Assembly: GCA_046704445.1 (NCBI GenBank)
Contig: JBJKRW010000012.1
Coordinates: 1-19,031, forward strand
From: JBJKRW01 sp046704445
GTDB taxonomy: Bacteria; Patescibacteriota; Microgenomatia; UBA1406; GWC2-37-13
Direction of reading: 5' to 3'
Length of the DNA stretch: 19,031 nucleotides
Each line of letters opens with the position of its first letter. Within the stretch, counting starts at the first letter, position 1. The notes beneath the pieces were generated by a model. That model was not told the DNA's origin. It did not search any database and was given only the letters and a program-made list of their open reading frames with translations. This document shows positions 1-6,786 of the stretch, piece by piece. The position numbers and the translations under genes are program-made.

Positions 1-2
1 GC

Positions 3-22
3 CATATGTTCCCATTATAGCA
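3..22 (-). promoter_or_regulatory. Extended -10 promoter and start codon of a gene running off the left edge
   Basis: On the minus strand a perfect extended -10 element, TGCTATAAT, occupies 22-14. It is followed 8 nt later by an ATG at 5-3. Transcription would begin about two bases before the ATG, so the message would be essentially leaderless. No convincing -35 hexamer lies upstream. Only the ATG and two further bases of the gene are in the window, so its product cannot be named. The same element-to-ATG spacing recurs at 6758-6775 and 1766-1785, which supports the reading. Confidence 0.5.
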
Positions 23-61
23 GTGTGACTTTCTCTTTGTGTTTCATGTGCTCTTACTGCT

Positions 62-1282
62 TCAACCCTGCACAAATAACAGATAACTTACAATGAATGT
101 ACAGTTCAATAATATTGAAACCGCAAGAAAAAAATATGCCTTTGTTTTAAACCGATCCGAGATTTCTTTTACCGCATATGCCAATCCCAGTGCATAAAAA
201 CTTGATGCGGAAAGCATCATTCTCACTCCAAATGATGCCGCCTGGTTCCATCCCGACCAGGATGCGATAACCCAAAGTTGTATCCCGACAAAACACAATG
301 CCAACCTATCAATCTTTTCATTCCTTAACGCACGGACGACAAGTCCACATACCGCAATTGCCAACAAAGGCGTCCACAAAACCAAACCTGTTTTTGTATT
401 GAACAGTACCCCCAATATATGAGGATGTAGGAACTCGAATCCACCGGAAAGATAAGGACTTTTGAAATAGCTCCCGAATTCCGCGCGCCATACCGCTGCC
501 TGGGGAAAAAAACCCGCTACGAATCCTGCAAGGATCGATATGATCGACCCGGGAAAATTCCGAATCACATCCGGCAAATCAAATAGCAGAAGTACACCAA
601 ACAAAACGTCCTGAGTCCTGACCATAGCCAGAAATCCCAGAGTAAACCCCAACAATAACCACACGAAAAACGTTCTCTTTCTTCGGCTCATCCACCATAC
701 ATAGATAAAAAAAGAGCCCAACAAGAACGAAAGAGGATGTGAGTTTATTACGTCGACACCGCCGTAAAACAACAGATTGGTGCCGAAAAGATACAGTACG
801 GCGGTCGAAGCTGCAATTATTTTAGGATAAAAATTCCTCAGGAACAAAAAAATAAATATAAGACCGCCTACCACAAAAAAAATATTTTGCATACCGACAA
901 AAAACTGATACACTACCGAATATCCGTTAGCCCGTACGACCGGAAAAAACCCGTGCATAATATGAGAAATCACATCTGCTGCTGCAAAAGAAGGAATCCA
1001 GGACAACGAAGTGCCGACGGGAAACCAGCTTTTTATTTCTTTATATGACATGGTTCCGTCGGATCCGCCGTTGTCCGAATTCCATCCGTATTTATGAGCA
1101 AGTTCCGGAGAAAGATCGAATGAGCCTCTTAGAATTATTGACCGTGTCAATCCGTAGTAATATCTTCCGTCACCATATACTGAAGTTCCGACTACGCGGT
1201 AATGTGCCGCGAAAACAACAAACAAGACAACAAAGATCAGAATAATATATACGACGATATTCTTGAGTCCGGCATTATGCAT
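62..1282 (-). CDS. Multi-pass membrane protein, GT-C glycosyltransferase-like (406 aa)
   Basis: This is an integral membrane protein with roughly nine to eleven hydrophobic segments, the first at about residues 8-26. The first extracytoplasmic loop carries YGDGRYYY (36-43), and WFPVGTSLSWIP follows at 86-97. An acidic motif in loop 1 and a multi-spanning body are the architecture of GT-C lipid-linked sugar transferases (ArnT/PMT-like), so a role in transferring a polyprenyl-linked sugar at the membrane is a reasonable inference, but I cannot assign a substrate. An in-frame TTG at 1366 would lengthen the protein but overlaps the 49-aa gene upstream. ATG 1282 (with U at -1) is preferred. GTG 1288, 10 nt after a GGAGGA, is an alternative giving 408 aa. 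It ends with TGA. It is last in a three-gene minus-strand cluster with a DUF5661-like protein and a small membrane protein. Confidence 0.6.
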   Translation of the reverse strand: MHNAGLKNIVVYIILIFVVLFVVFAAHYRVVGTSVYGDGRYYYGLTRSIILRGSFDLSPELAHKYGWNSDNGGSDGTMSYKEIKSWFPVGTSLSWIPSFAAADVISHIMHGFFPVVRANGYSVVYQFFVGMQNIFFVVGGLIFIFLFLRNFYPKIIAASTAVLYLFGTNLLFYGGVDVINSHPLSFLLGSFFIYVWWMSRRKRTFFVWLLLGFTLGFLAMVRTQDVLFGVLLLFDLPDVIRNFPGSIISILAGFVAGFFPQAAVWRAEFGSYFKSPYLSGGFEFLHPHILGVLFNTKTGLVLWTPLLAIAVCGLVVRALRNEKIDRLALCFVGIQLWVIASWSGWNQAASFGVRMMLSASSFYALGLAYAVKEISDRFKTKAYFFLAVSILLNCTFIVSYLLFVQG

Positions 1283-1292
1283 ATTCACGATT

Positions 1293-1442
1293 TCAATGTC
1301 CTCCGACACTCCGGTAATAAATATATGCGGTAAGTCCCGCACCCAGAAAAAGAAGAGCGAAGACAAACTGAAAACTCACTACAAGTAGGATGAATCCTAT
1401 AACCGACCCGACAATGATGAATTTGACAGCCGATTCGTTCAT
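1293..1442 (-). CDS. Small hydrophobic membrane protein (49 aa), function unknown
   Basis: This short open frame starts with ATG at 1442, 6 nt after the TAA of the DUF5661-like gene, and ends with TGA 10 nt before the ATG of the GT-C-like gene. It therefore fills the gap between them exactly. The product begins MNESAVKFIIVG and is almost continuously hydrophobic from about residue 7 to 42, enough for two closely spaced membrane helices. It ends in a short polar tail, YYRSVGGH. I recognise no family. The tight spacing on both sides, the absence of another gene in the 157-bp gap and the membrane-protein composition support a real gene. It may be an accessory subunit of the downstream membrane protein, but that is inference from position only. 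Confidence 0.55.
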   Translation of the reverse strand: MNESAVKFIIVGSVIGFILLVVSFQFVFALLFLGAGLTAYIYYRSVGGH

Positions 1443-1448
1443 TCTGTA

Positions 1449-1724
1449 TTAGGATTGATTTGATTTAAAGGCCGCCTCCCCTTCTTCTTCCATTTTTGCG
1501 AGCCTCGTATAATAGTCCGGAAACTCGTTCAGATGGGCAAGCGCAATCTTACCGGTCAACAAGGAATCGTCGTCTGTCACGTTAGTTTTCGGATTGATAA
1601 ATCCGTGCTCAAGCTCGACGTTCATTCCCATTCTGAATTGCTCAACGTCAAACGTCTTCCAGTCAATACCCAACCGCTCACCGATCCGTTTTGCTTCTTC
1701 TCTGCTAAAAGATTTTCGGGTCAT
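1449..1724 (-). CDS. DUF5661-like protein (91 aa)
   Basis: This is a small soluble, acidic protein. Its sequence opens MTRKSFSREEAKRIGERLGI and contains FDVEQFRMGMNVELEHG (about 25-41), then a DDDSLLTGKIALAHLNEFPD block (51-70) and a helical acidic C-terminus. From memory this arrangement matches the DUF5661 family, short proteins of unknown function common in CPR and environmental bacteria. No catalytic residues are evident and no function should be inferred. The start is ATG 1724, with U at -1 and no Shine-Dalgarno. It is divergent from the EamA gene, with 58 bp between the two start codons holding promoter elements for both directions. It is first in a cluster followed by the 49-aa and GT-C-like membrane genes. 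Confidence 0.75.
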   Translation of the reverse strand: MTRKSFSREEAKRIGERLGIDWKTFDVEQFRMGMNVELEHGFINPKTNVTDDDSLLTGKIALAHLNEFPDYYTRLAKMEEEGEAAFKSNQS

Positions 1725-1751
1725 ATCAGAATCCGAACAAATAACTATTTA

Positions 1752-1781
1752 ATTATATGTGTATTTGTTACAATATTACAA
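1752..1781 (-). promoter_or_regulatory. Promoter for the DUF5661-like gene cluster
   Basis: On the minus strand TTGTAA (1781-1776, 4/6 to the -35 consensus) and TATAAT (1757-1752, consensus -10) are separated by 18 bp. The -10 ends 27 nt upstream of ATG 1724, leaving a leader of about 20 nt. It overlaps the promoter of the divergent EamA gene, so the two may interfere with each other. Confidence 0.45.
1766..1774 (+). promoter_or_regulatory. Extended -10 promoter of the EamA transporter gene
   Basis: TGTTACAAT is an extended -10 element (TGnTAnAAT) 8 nt before ATG 1783, so transcription would start about two bases ahead of the start codon and the message would be near-leaderless. No good -35 is present at 16-18 bp. 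Confidence 0.4.
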
Positions 1782-1782
1782 T

Positions 1783-2205
1783 ATGAATTGGCTCTTGTTC
1801 GCATTCCTGTCGGCGTTGTTTGCGGCGTTTACCGCAATTCTTGCAAAGATAGGAGTAAAGGATGTGGATTCCAATCTTGCCACTGCCGTAAGAACCGTTG
1901 TTATCCTTATTTTTGCGTGGGGAATAGTTGTTGCCCAGGGAACCTACAAAACTTTGGGTTCTGTATCGAAAATTTCGCTTCTTTTTCTTGTTCTCTCGGG
2001 TATTGCGACGGGACTTTCCTGGTTATTTTACTTTAGAGCGCTCCAGATAGGAGACGCATCCCGCGTCTCTCCCATCGATAAACTAAGCCTTGTGCTTACC
2101 ATCATACTGGCCGCGATTATTCTTAAAGAAAAAGTTACTCCGCTTATCGTTATAGGCGCAGTCCTCATGTCGGCGGGTGCGGTTATTATCGGGTTTGCAA
2201 AATAG
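1783..2205 (+). CDS. EamA/DMT-family transporter, single-domain (140 aa)
   Basis: This is a half-size member of the drug/metabolite transporter superfamily: one EamA domain of about five transmembrane helices, against ten in the usual two-domain exporters. Half-size members work as homo- or hetero-dimers in the cytoplasmic membrane. Visible features are an N-terminal MNWLLFAFLSALFAAFTAI helix, the conserved AKIGVKDVDSNLAT segment, WLFYFRALQIGDASRVSPID in the middle, and LKEKVTPLIVIGAVLMSAG near the end. The ending is typical of EamA (a conserved E-K/R before the last helix). The substrate cannot be predicted. An in-frame GTG at 1759 would add eight residues, but ATG 1783 fits the family start and the upstream -10. 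It is the only plus-strand gene here and converges on typA with a 35-bp gap in which no clear terminator hairpin is seen. Confidence 0.85.
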   Translation: MNWLLFAFLSALFAAFTAILAKIGVKDVDSNLATAVRTVVILIFAWGIVVAQGTYKTLGSVSKISLLFLVLSGIATGLSWLFYFRALQIGDASRVSPIDKLSLVLTIILAAIILKEKVTPLIVIGAVLMSAGAVIIGFAK

Positions 2206-2240
2206 ACGGGAGGACTAATTTTTCTGTTCGAAATTTTATA

Positions 2241-4073
2241 CTACAGTGATTTTCCGTTCCTTTGTACCACTCTACGCGCTACCTGTGACAAAAATCGTTT
2301 CCTTATCCGGATACTCACAGGGGTCACCTCAAGCATTTCGTCGTCGTTTATGAAATCAAGGGCCTCTTCCAAAGTAAGAGGAGATGCGGGAGTTAAAGGA
2401 TCTGATACTCCTTCGCCGGCGGAACGGTTATTGGTAAGTTTTTTTTCCTTGCAGACATTCACCTCTATATCAAATTCCCTGTTTCCGATACCTACCACCA
2501 TACCTTCGTATACATTCTCTCCGGGTCCTACAAAAAGCGTACCTCTCTGTTGGGCGTTGACTAATCCGTAGGTTACCGCAGTACCCGGTTTGACCGCAAC
2601 TAACGCACCGTTGCGTATTGATCCCATGCGGGAACCTTTCGGTAAAAATCCGAGAAAAAAAGTACTCATTATTCCGGTTCCCCGGGTTTTGGTAATAAGA
2701 CTGTTCCTGCTTCCCAGAAGATTTGCGTCGGATATTTTGTATATCAGTCTTATCGTCGATCCTTTCGTAGTCATATTAAGTAATTCCGCTTTGCGCTTTC
2801 CGAATTCTTCACTGACCGCACCCATATACTCTTTATCCACGTCTACCGTAACCTCTTCATACGGTTCGCACACCTTTCCGTCGACTGTCCTGTAAATAAC
2901 GTGAGGGTTTGATATCTGAAGCTCAAACCCTTCCCTTCTCATCGTTTCAATCAGTATAGCCAAATGAAGCTCTCCGCGCCCGTGTACCACGAAATTTATT
3001 CCTTCCTGATCTGGCTCTATGCGCAATCCGAGATTTGTTTCCCTTTCCTGCAAAAGACGTTCCTTAATTTGACGGGATGTACAGTATTTACCCTCTTTGC
3101 CTGCAAACGGGCTCGTGTTGGGGCCAATGGTTACCTTGATGGTCGGTTCTTCGACAGAAATTGCGGGAAGACTTTCCGTATGTTCGGGGTCGGTGACCGT
3201 TTGACCTATATTCAGCTCCGGAATGCCTGCAATAGCAATGATATCTCCCGACGTAACCTTATCTACTTCCTGTCTCTGCAAACCGGTAGTGGTATACAGT
3301 TTTTGCACGCGGTACCGACCCAGTACACGATCGGATTGCACGAGCACAATCGGATCTCCCTTATGCAATGTTCCTCTCGCCACTTTCCCGATGCAAAGCT
3401 TTCCGACGTAGTTATCATAGTCAAGCGTAGATATAAGCATCTGAAACGGTTTCTCTTCGTTCACCGCACTGTTCTGAACGACTTTCACGATCGTTTCAAA
3501 CAAAGGAGCCAGATCTCCCGGTTCATCCGGCAGATACGGCGAAGGAAGAGTATAGAAGGATTTTCCGTCTCTTCCTACCGCATAGAGTGTGGTAAATTCC
3601 AGGGATGATTCATCTTCCGCAAGATCAAGAAACAGACTTTCCACCTCAGAGCGAACCTCAAGAGGTCTGGCGTCCTTTTTGTCAATTTTATTGATGACAA
3701 GGATAACCTTCAGCTTGGCTTGAATTGCTTTCTGAAGTACAAACTTTGTCTGAGGAAGAGGACCTTCTGCGGCATCGACCAACAAAATCGCTCCGTCGGC
3801 CATATTGATCACTCGTTCTACCTCTCCTCCAAAGTCCGCATGGCCCGGCGTGTCAATAATATTAATTTTAATGCCGCGATAAAAAACCGCGGTATTTTTT
3901 GCCAATATGGTAATCCCTTTTTCCCGTTCCAGATCGTTCGAATCCATAATGAGGGTTTCGGACATCTCCTTCTGATTCTCCCTGAACGTATGGGTCTGTT
4001 TCAGCATCGCGTCCACCAGGGTGGTCTTTCCGTGGTCTACGTGGGCAATGATTACAATGTTTCGTATCTCCAT
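2241..4073 (-). CDS. typA: Translational GTPase TypA/BipA (610 aa)
   Basis: TypA is a ribosome-associated GTPase of the EF-G/LepA class, linked in other bacteria to ribosome assembly and stress or cold adaptation. The GTPase motifs are all present: G1 AHVDHGKTT (10-18), switch I EREKGITI (49-56), G3 DTPGH (74-78) and G4 NKID (128-131). A beta-barrel domain, EF-G-like domains III/V and the TypA-specific C-terminal domain follow. The length of about 610 aa is standard. An in-frame TTG at 4130 would add 19 unrelated residues. ATG 4073 begins exactly at the conserved MEIRNIVIIAHVDHG and has U at -1. It ends with TAG. Unlike most genes here it has a long upstream gap (200 bp) with a promoter-like element and structured leader. 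It is convergent with the EamA transporter. Confidence 0.96.
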   Translation of the reverse strand: MEIRNIVIIAHVDHGKTTLVDAMLKQTHTFRENQKEMSETLIMDSNDLEREKGITILAKNTAVFYRGIKINIIDTPGHADFGGEVERVINMADGAILLVDAAEGPLPQTKFVLQKAIQAKLKVILVINKIDKKDARPLEVRSEVESLFLDLAEDESSLEFTTLYAVGRDGKSFYTLPSPYLPDEPGDLAPLFETIVKVVQNSAVNEEKPFQMLISTLDYDNYVGKLCIGKVARGTLHKGDPIVLVQSDRVLGRYRVQKLYTTTGLQRQEVDKVTSGDIIAIAGIPELNIGQTVTDPEHTESLPAISVEEPTIKVTIGPNTSPFAGKEGKYCTSRQIKERLLQERETNLGLRIEPDQEGINFVVHGRGELHLAILIETMRREGFELQISNPHVIYRTVDGKVCEPYEEVTVDVDKEYMGAVSEEFGKRKAELLNMTTKGSTIRLIYKISDANLLGSRNSLITKTRGTGIMSTFFLGFLPKGSRMGSIRNGALVAVKPGTAVTYGLVNAQQRGTLFVGPGENVYEGMVVGIGNREFDIEVNVCKEKKLTNNRSAGEGVSDPLTPASPLTLEEALDFINDDEMLEVTPVSIRIRKRFLSQVARRVVQRNGKSL

Positions 4074-4223
4074 AATGTTTTTACAGAAATCGGTACAAAT
4101 AAAACAACTCTCCGACCTGCCCTTGGGCAAGAAATGGTTCGAATCCGCGGTTTTGCGGATAATCGGAACATTTGGGAGAGAAGGCTTACGTAAGACGTAT
4201 TATGCTCTCTGTCTGCGGTACCT
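4074..4223 (-). promoter_or_regulatory. Long 5' leader of typA with several inverted repeats
   Basis: If transcription starts from the extended -10 at 4238-4230, about 150 nt precede the typA ATG. Reading along the minus strand there is a hairpin TACGT-CTT-ACGTA flanked by GAGAG (4209-4205) and CTCTCC (4180-4175), then a perfect 6-bp stem ATCCGC/GCGGAT with a 6-nt loop, then TGCC-CAAG-GGCA, then GGAGAG (4113-4108). The central CTCTC can pair either with the upstream GAGAG or with the downstream GGAGAG, which would close a three-way junction. That is the architecture of an RNA switch or autoregulatory site. The fold is drawn by eye. A 39-codon frame (4171-4052) overlaps the typA start and could be a leader peptide or chance. 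Confidence 0.35.
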
Positions 4224-4229
4224 CACGAT

Positions 4230-4238
4230 ATTGTACCA
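4230..4238 (-). promoter_or_regulatory. Extended -10 promoter element upstream of typA
   Basis: TGGTACAAT on the minus strand matches the extended -10 pattern seen at the other promoters in the window. The region 16-18 bp upstream is not a good -35. The predicted start is near A4223. Confidence 0.4.
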
Positions 4239-4273
4239 AAAAAGGGGCCATTTTGCGACCGAATGTTGGAGTG

Positions 4274-4711
4274 TTATGAGGATCTCTTTACTAATTTGTA
4301 TACCGGTACGATCTGCATCAGTTCCCCGTTCGCGTCCTCAAAGGTCGTGGTCCCCGAGACGCGCTGGTATTCCTGAAGATACGCGGACAGCTTCTCCTCA
4401 AGATCTTTAAGGTCCCCCTGAAGCTCCTGAACCTTCGCAATAACCGCTTCCACCGCAGGTTCCTTGACGATCAGCTGTTTTCGTGCGCTTTTTTCTTTAG
4501 TGAGCGCTTTAATGCGTTCGGTATAGTCGTGATAGGATTTGTCGTTCATAAGCGAGTCTTTCAACATCTGCTTCTGAGTCTTCAACTGCTCTTTCATTTC
4601 CTTGGTGGTTTTCATGTAATCGTTAATCAAAGTAGAAAGATCAAGAACGCTCAGGGATGATTTTTCGGGTTGCGGTGCGGTTTGTTTTTGACCTGAAACT
4701 TTGTCGTTCAT
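4274..4711 (-). CDS. Coiled-coil protein of unknown function (145 aa)
   Basis: I do not recognise a family. The product is a hydrophilic, Lys/Glu/Gln-rich protein. A short Gln/Pro-rich N-terminus (residues 1-20) is followed by a long helical region (about 22-115) with heptad-like spacing: DLSTLINDYMKTTKEMKEQL, then a second segment around VQELQGDLKDLEEKLSAYLQ. It ends in a short non-helical tail with GTTTFEDANGELMQIVPVYK. There is no signal peptide or membrane segment, so it is probably cytoplasmic. It sits 36 bp after the GT4 gene but has its own promoter-like sequence (TTGATT-18-TATAGT). The ATG at 4711 is 10 nt past that -10, with U at -1 and no Shine-Dalgarno. The 200-bp gap after it leads to typA. 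Confidence 0.65.
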   Translation of the reverse strand: MNDKVSGQKQTAPQPEKSSLSVLDLSTLINDYMKTTKEMKEQLKTQKQMLKDSLMNDKSYHDYTERIKALTKEKSARKQLIVKEPAVEAVIAKVQELQGDLKDLEEKLSAYLQEYQRVSGTTTFEDANGELMQIVPVYKLVKRSS

Positions 4712-4721
4712 AGAAATTTAC

Positions 4722-4751
4722 ACTATACAATAAACGGAGCAGGTAAATCAA
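4722..4751 (-). promoter_or_regulatory. Promoter of the 145-aa coiled-coil gene
   Basis: On the minus strand TTGATT (4751-4746, 4/6 to the -35 consensus, overlapping the GT4 stop codon) and TATAGT (4727-4722, 5/6 to the -10 consensus) lie 18 bp apart. The ATG follows 10 nt later, so the transcript would have only a few nucleotides of leader. Confidence 0.45.
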
Positions 4752-5869
4752 GCGGAAGTTTCATTTAATACCTGTCGGTAAAGTTTCAGTGTCTGTTGCG
4801 CCGTTTGACCGAAAGAAAACTTTGCCGCATTTGCCGAATATTGGGGCTTTATTTTCCCGTCAGAGAAAAGTTGAATTTTTTCACATATATCCCGTACATC
4901 ACGCGGATCAAATGAATGATACGATCTTCCCAGAAGTTCCCTGAATACCGGTATATCCGACGCAATGACGGGAAGTTTAAAAAAAGACGCTTCAATAAGA
5001 GGCAAGCCGAATCCTTCGGATATAGACGGATGGACCAATGCCCTGGCGTGCGTGTAAAAAAACTTCAGATCCGGCAGAGAGGGATTACAGAAAAGCAATA
5101 TTTTTCGTGACATATGGAGGGAATCAATCAGCTGCCGTAAACGGCCGGAAAAAAAATCCTCAGGACCCGCAAGTACAAGCTGCTCTTTGCATTTTACTTC
5201 CGCAAAAGCCTTTACCAGTTTTTCCAGATTTTTGTGCGGATAAAAATTTCCGACGTAGAGAAAAAAGGGGGAATGAAACCGTGCGGTTAAGTTCTTATTG
5301 ATTTTACACGATTCAAGTTCGTAATCAACGCCTTCATATATCGGAACTGTTTTTTTTTCGAACTTCCCGCCATAGTGTCCAATTATCTGCCTTTCAACTG
5401 TTTTTGAAGGCGTAATGACACGGCGGGCGCTCCGTATTTGAGTTCGAAGAATAAATGAAAAAGCCTCGTGTTTTATCTCATATACAAACGGATTTCTTGT
5501 AGAGGCTCTTCCTGTCTTATGAAGCAGGGGGGTCAGGTCGTGAACCGTCGCAATAAACGGCCGAACATACATAACCGGATAACTGAAATAGGTAAAATGC
5601 ATCAGATCCAAACGGTCATTTAAAAGCCTGCGCAGAAAGCCGAACTGTTCCGATAGCGTATGCCATCTGTACGGAACCGGTCGAAGTATGAAACCCTTGG
5701 TGACTATTCCAATCTTCTCCAGATCTTCTTCAGACACATAGAGGAAAAACTCCATGCCGGACGGTTTTAGAGAAATTAAATTGTACAAGAGATTCCGTAT
5801 ATAGGTACCGACTCCGGTCTGGAAATAAAGTCGCGCGTCAATCCCTACTCTTTTCGTCTTTTGTTGCAT
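4748..5869 (-). CDS. Glycosyltransferase family 4 (group 1), GT-B fold (373 aa)
   Basis: This is a retaining, nucleotide-sugar-dependent transferase that probably adds a hexose (often mannose in this subfamily) to a surface polysaccharide or glycolipid on the cytoplasmic face of the membrane. The N-terminal Rossmann half begins VGIDARLYFQTGVGTYIRNL (8-27), with TVHDLTPL at 108-115. The C-terminal half carries YVGNFYPHKNL (205-215), LAGP (233-236) and PSISEGFGLPLIEA (281-294). The last holds the E-x7-E pair (E285, E293) that contacts the donor nucleotide-sugar. Length and motif order are normal, so the gene looks intact. It starts 6 nt after the TGA of the GT2 gene and should be co-transcribed with it. 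The donor and acceptor cannot be told from sequence. Confidence 0.9.
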   Translation of the reverse strand: MQQKTKRVGIDARLYFQTGVGTYIRNLLYNLISLKPSGMEFFLYVSEEDLEKIGIVTKGFILRPVPYRWHTLSEQFGFLRRLLNDRLDLMHFTYFSYPVMYVRPFIATVHDLTPLLHKTGRASTRNPFVYEIKHEAFSFILRTQIRSARRVITPSKTVERQIIGHYGGKFEKKTVPIYEGVDYELESCKINKNLTARFHSPFFLYVGNFYPHKNLEKLVKAFAEVKCKEQLVLAGPEDFFSGRLRQLIDSLHMSRKILLFCNPSLPDLKFFYTHARALVHPSISEGFGLPLIEASFFKLPVIASDIPVFRELLGRSYHSFDPRDVRDICEKIQLFSDGKIKPQYSANAAKFSFGQTAQQTLKLYRQVLNETSA

Positions 5870-5875
5870 GGTATA

Positions 5876-6760
5876 TCACGAATAGCGCTTTTTTAACGAA
5901 ATACACGCGTACACCGCCGCATTGATAAAAAACGGCGTACCGGTGTCATAATGCTTTTGGTAAAAAATACGCATCGCGTCATAAAAATATCCCTTTGTTT
6001 TTGATTTGGTGTTGGTACTTTGTGTTCTCAGGCCGCTCGAGTATTTCAGATGGATAATGCTGGAGTAGGGATAATACACGATCTTGTAACCTGCGGCTTT
6101 TACTCGAAACGACAGGTCAAGGTCTTCTCCATACATAAAAAAATCTTCGTCGAACCCTCCTGTTTTTTGGAACAGTCGTTTCGGAATAAGATAAAAAGCC
6201 CCGCTCGGCGAATCGATTTCGTGGATGGTCTTCAGAGATTGCCACGTCATATGGTATCCCCCGAACAAACGGTTTAATAACGGAATATTTCCGAATATTT
6301 TCTCAAGTCCGGTAAAATAACAGAACGAGTTCCAGACCGTAGGAAATCCTCTGTGTGAGGCCTTATCGATCCCAGAGTGCGGCAATATGACACGAACGGT
6401 CATTGCGCCGATTTGAGAATGCGTCTCCATGTAAGTAAGAATCTGTCCGAAATCCATTTCTTTCATCAGCGTATCTGAATTCAGGAACAACAGATAAATT
6501 CCTTTTGCATGTCGCGCCGCAATATTATTGGCTTTTGGAAAACCGAGATTTTTCGCATTCGAAATTACGGAAAAATTTTTGTGATGTTTCCGGAATTGAA
6601 AGAGCATATCCGCTGATCCGTCCGTTGAGGCGTTATCAACCACAATAACCTCAACCACAAGGTTTTTCTCTTTTTTAAACTGAGCGTATAACGAGTGTAG
6701 GCAGTTTTCCGTAATGTTTTTGGTATTATACGAAAGAAGAATTATGGTCAGTGTAGGCAT
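5876..6760 (-). CDS. Glycosyltransferase family 2, rhamnosyltransferase-like (294 aa)
   Basis: This is an inverting GT-A fold transferase resembling the WbbL/RfbN-type enzymes that build O-antigen or similar surface glycans. Visible motifs are ILLSYNTKNI near the N-terminus, VDNASTDGS (41-49), NLGFPKANN (71-79), LNSDT (93-97, the DxD-equivalent metal site written NSD), SGAFYLIP (186-193) and GGFDEDFFMYGEDLDLSFR (201-219), which contains the acceptor-side catalytic acidic cluster. The C-terminus has one hydrophobic patch (278-288) that may associate with the membrane. It starts 26 bp after rpsI but has its own consensus extended -10, six bases before the ATG. It forms a two-gene unit with the GT4 downstream. 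The transferred sugar is not predictable. Confidence 0.9.
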   Translation of the reverse strand: MPTLTIILLSYNTKNITENCLHSLYAQFKKEKNLVVEVIVVDNASTDGSADMLFQFRKHHKNFSVISNAKNLGFPKANNIAARHAKGIYLLFLNSDTLMKEMDFGQILTYMETHSQIGAMTVRVILPHSGIDKASHRGFPTVWNSFCYFTGLEKIFGNIPLLNRLFGGYHMTWQSLKTIHEIDSPSGAFYLIPKRLFQKTGGFDEDFFMYGEDLDLSFRVKAAGYKIVYYPYSSIIHLKYSSGLRTQSTNTKSKTKGYFYDAMRIFYQKHYDTGTPFFINAAVYACISLKKRYS

Positions 6761-6766
6761 ACCGTC

Positions 6767-6775
6767 ATTATACCA
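6767..6775 (-). promoter_or_regulatory. Consensus extended -10 of the glycosyltransferase pair
   Basis: TGGTATAAT on the minus strand is a perfect TGnTATAAT. Six bases separate it from ATG 6760, placing the expected start nucleotide at the A of the start codon, so the message would be leaderless. There is no -35 at the right distance, which is normal for extended -10 promoters. Confidence 0.55.
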
Positions 6776-6786
6776 GGCTTTTTCTT

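Noticed and set aside
1283..1366. Longer GT-C-like protein starting at TTG 1366
   Set aside because: The added region lies inside the 49-aa gene in another frame and has no supporting start signal.
2206..2240. Bidirectional terminator between the convergent EamA and typA genes
   Set aside because: A T-run is present, but I find no GC-rich stem before it on either strand.
2964..3608. Plus-strand frame of 214 codons opposite typA
   Set aside because: It is entirely antisense to a well-conserved gene, has a low-complexity protein-like sequence of no family, and no start signal.
4074..4130. Longer typA starting at TTG 4130
   Set aside because: The 19 added residues do not resemble TypA, whose conserved start begins at ATG 4073.
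4120..4155. GGTTCGAATCC on the plus strand looks like a tRNA T-loop
   Set aside because: The flanking bases do not form a five-pair T-stem, and no matching acceptor or anticodon arm is found upstream. It is part of the inverted repeats of the typA leader.
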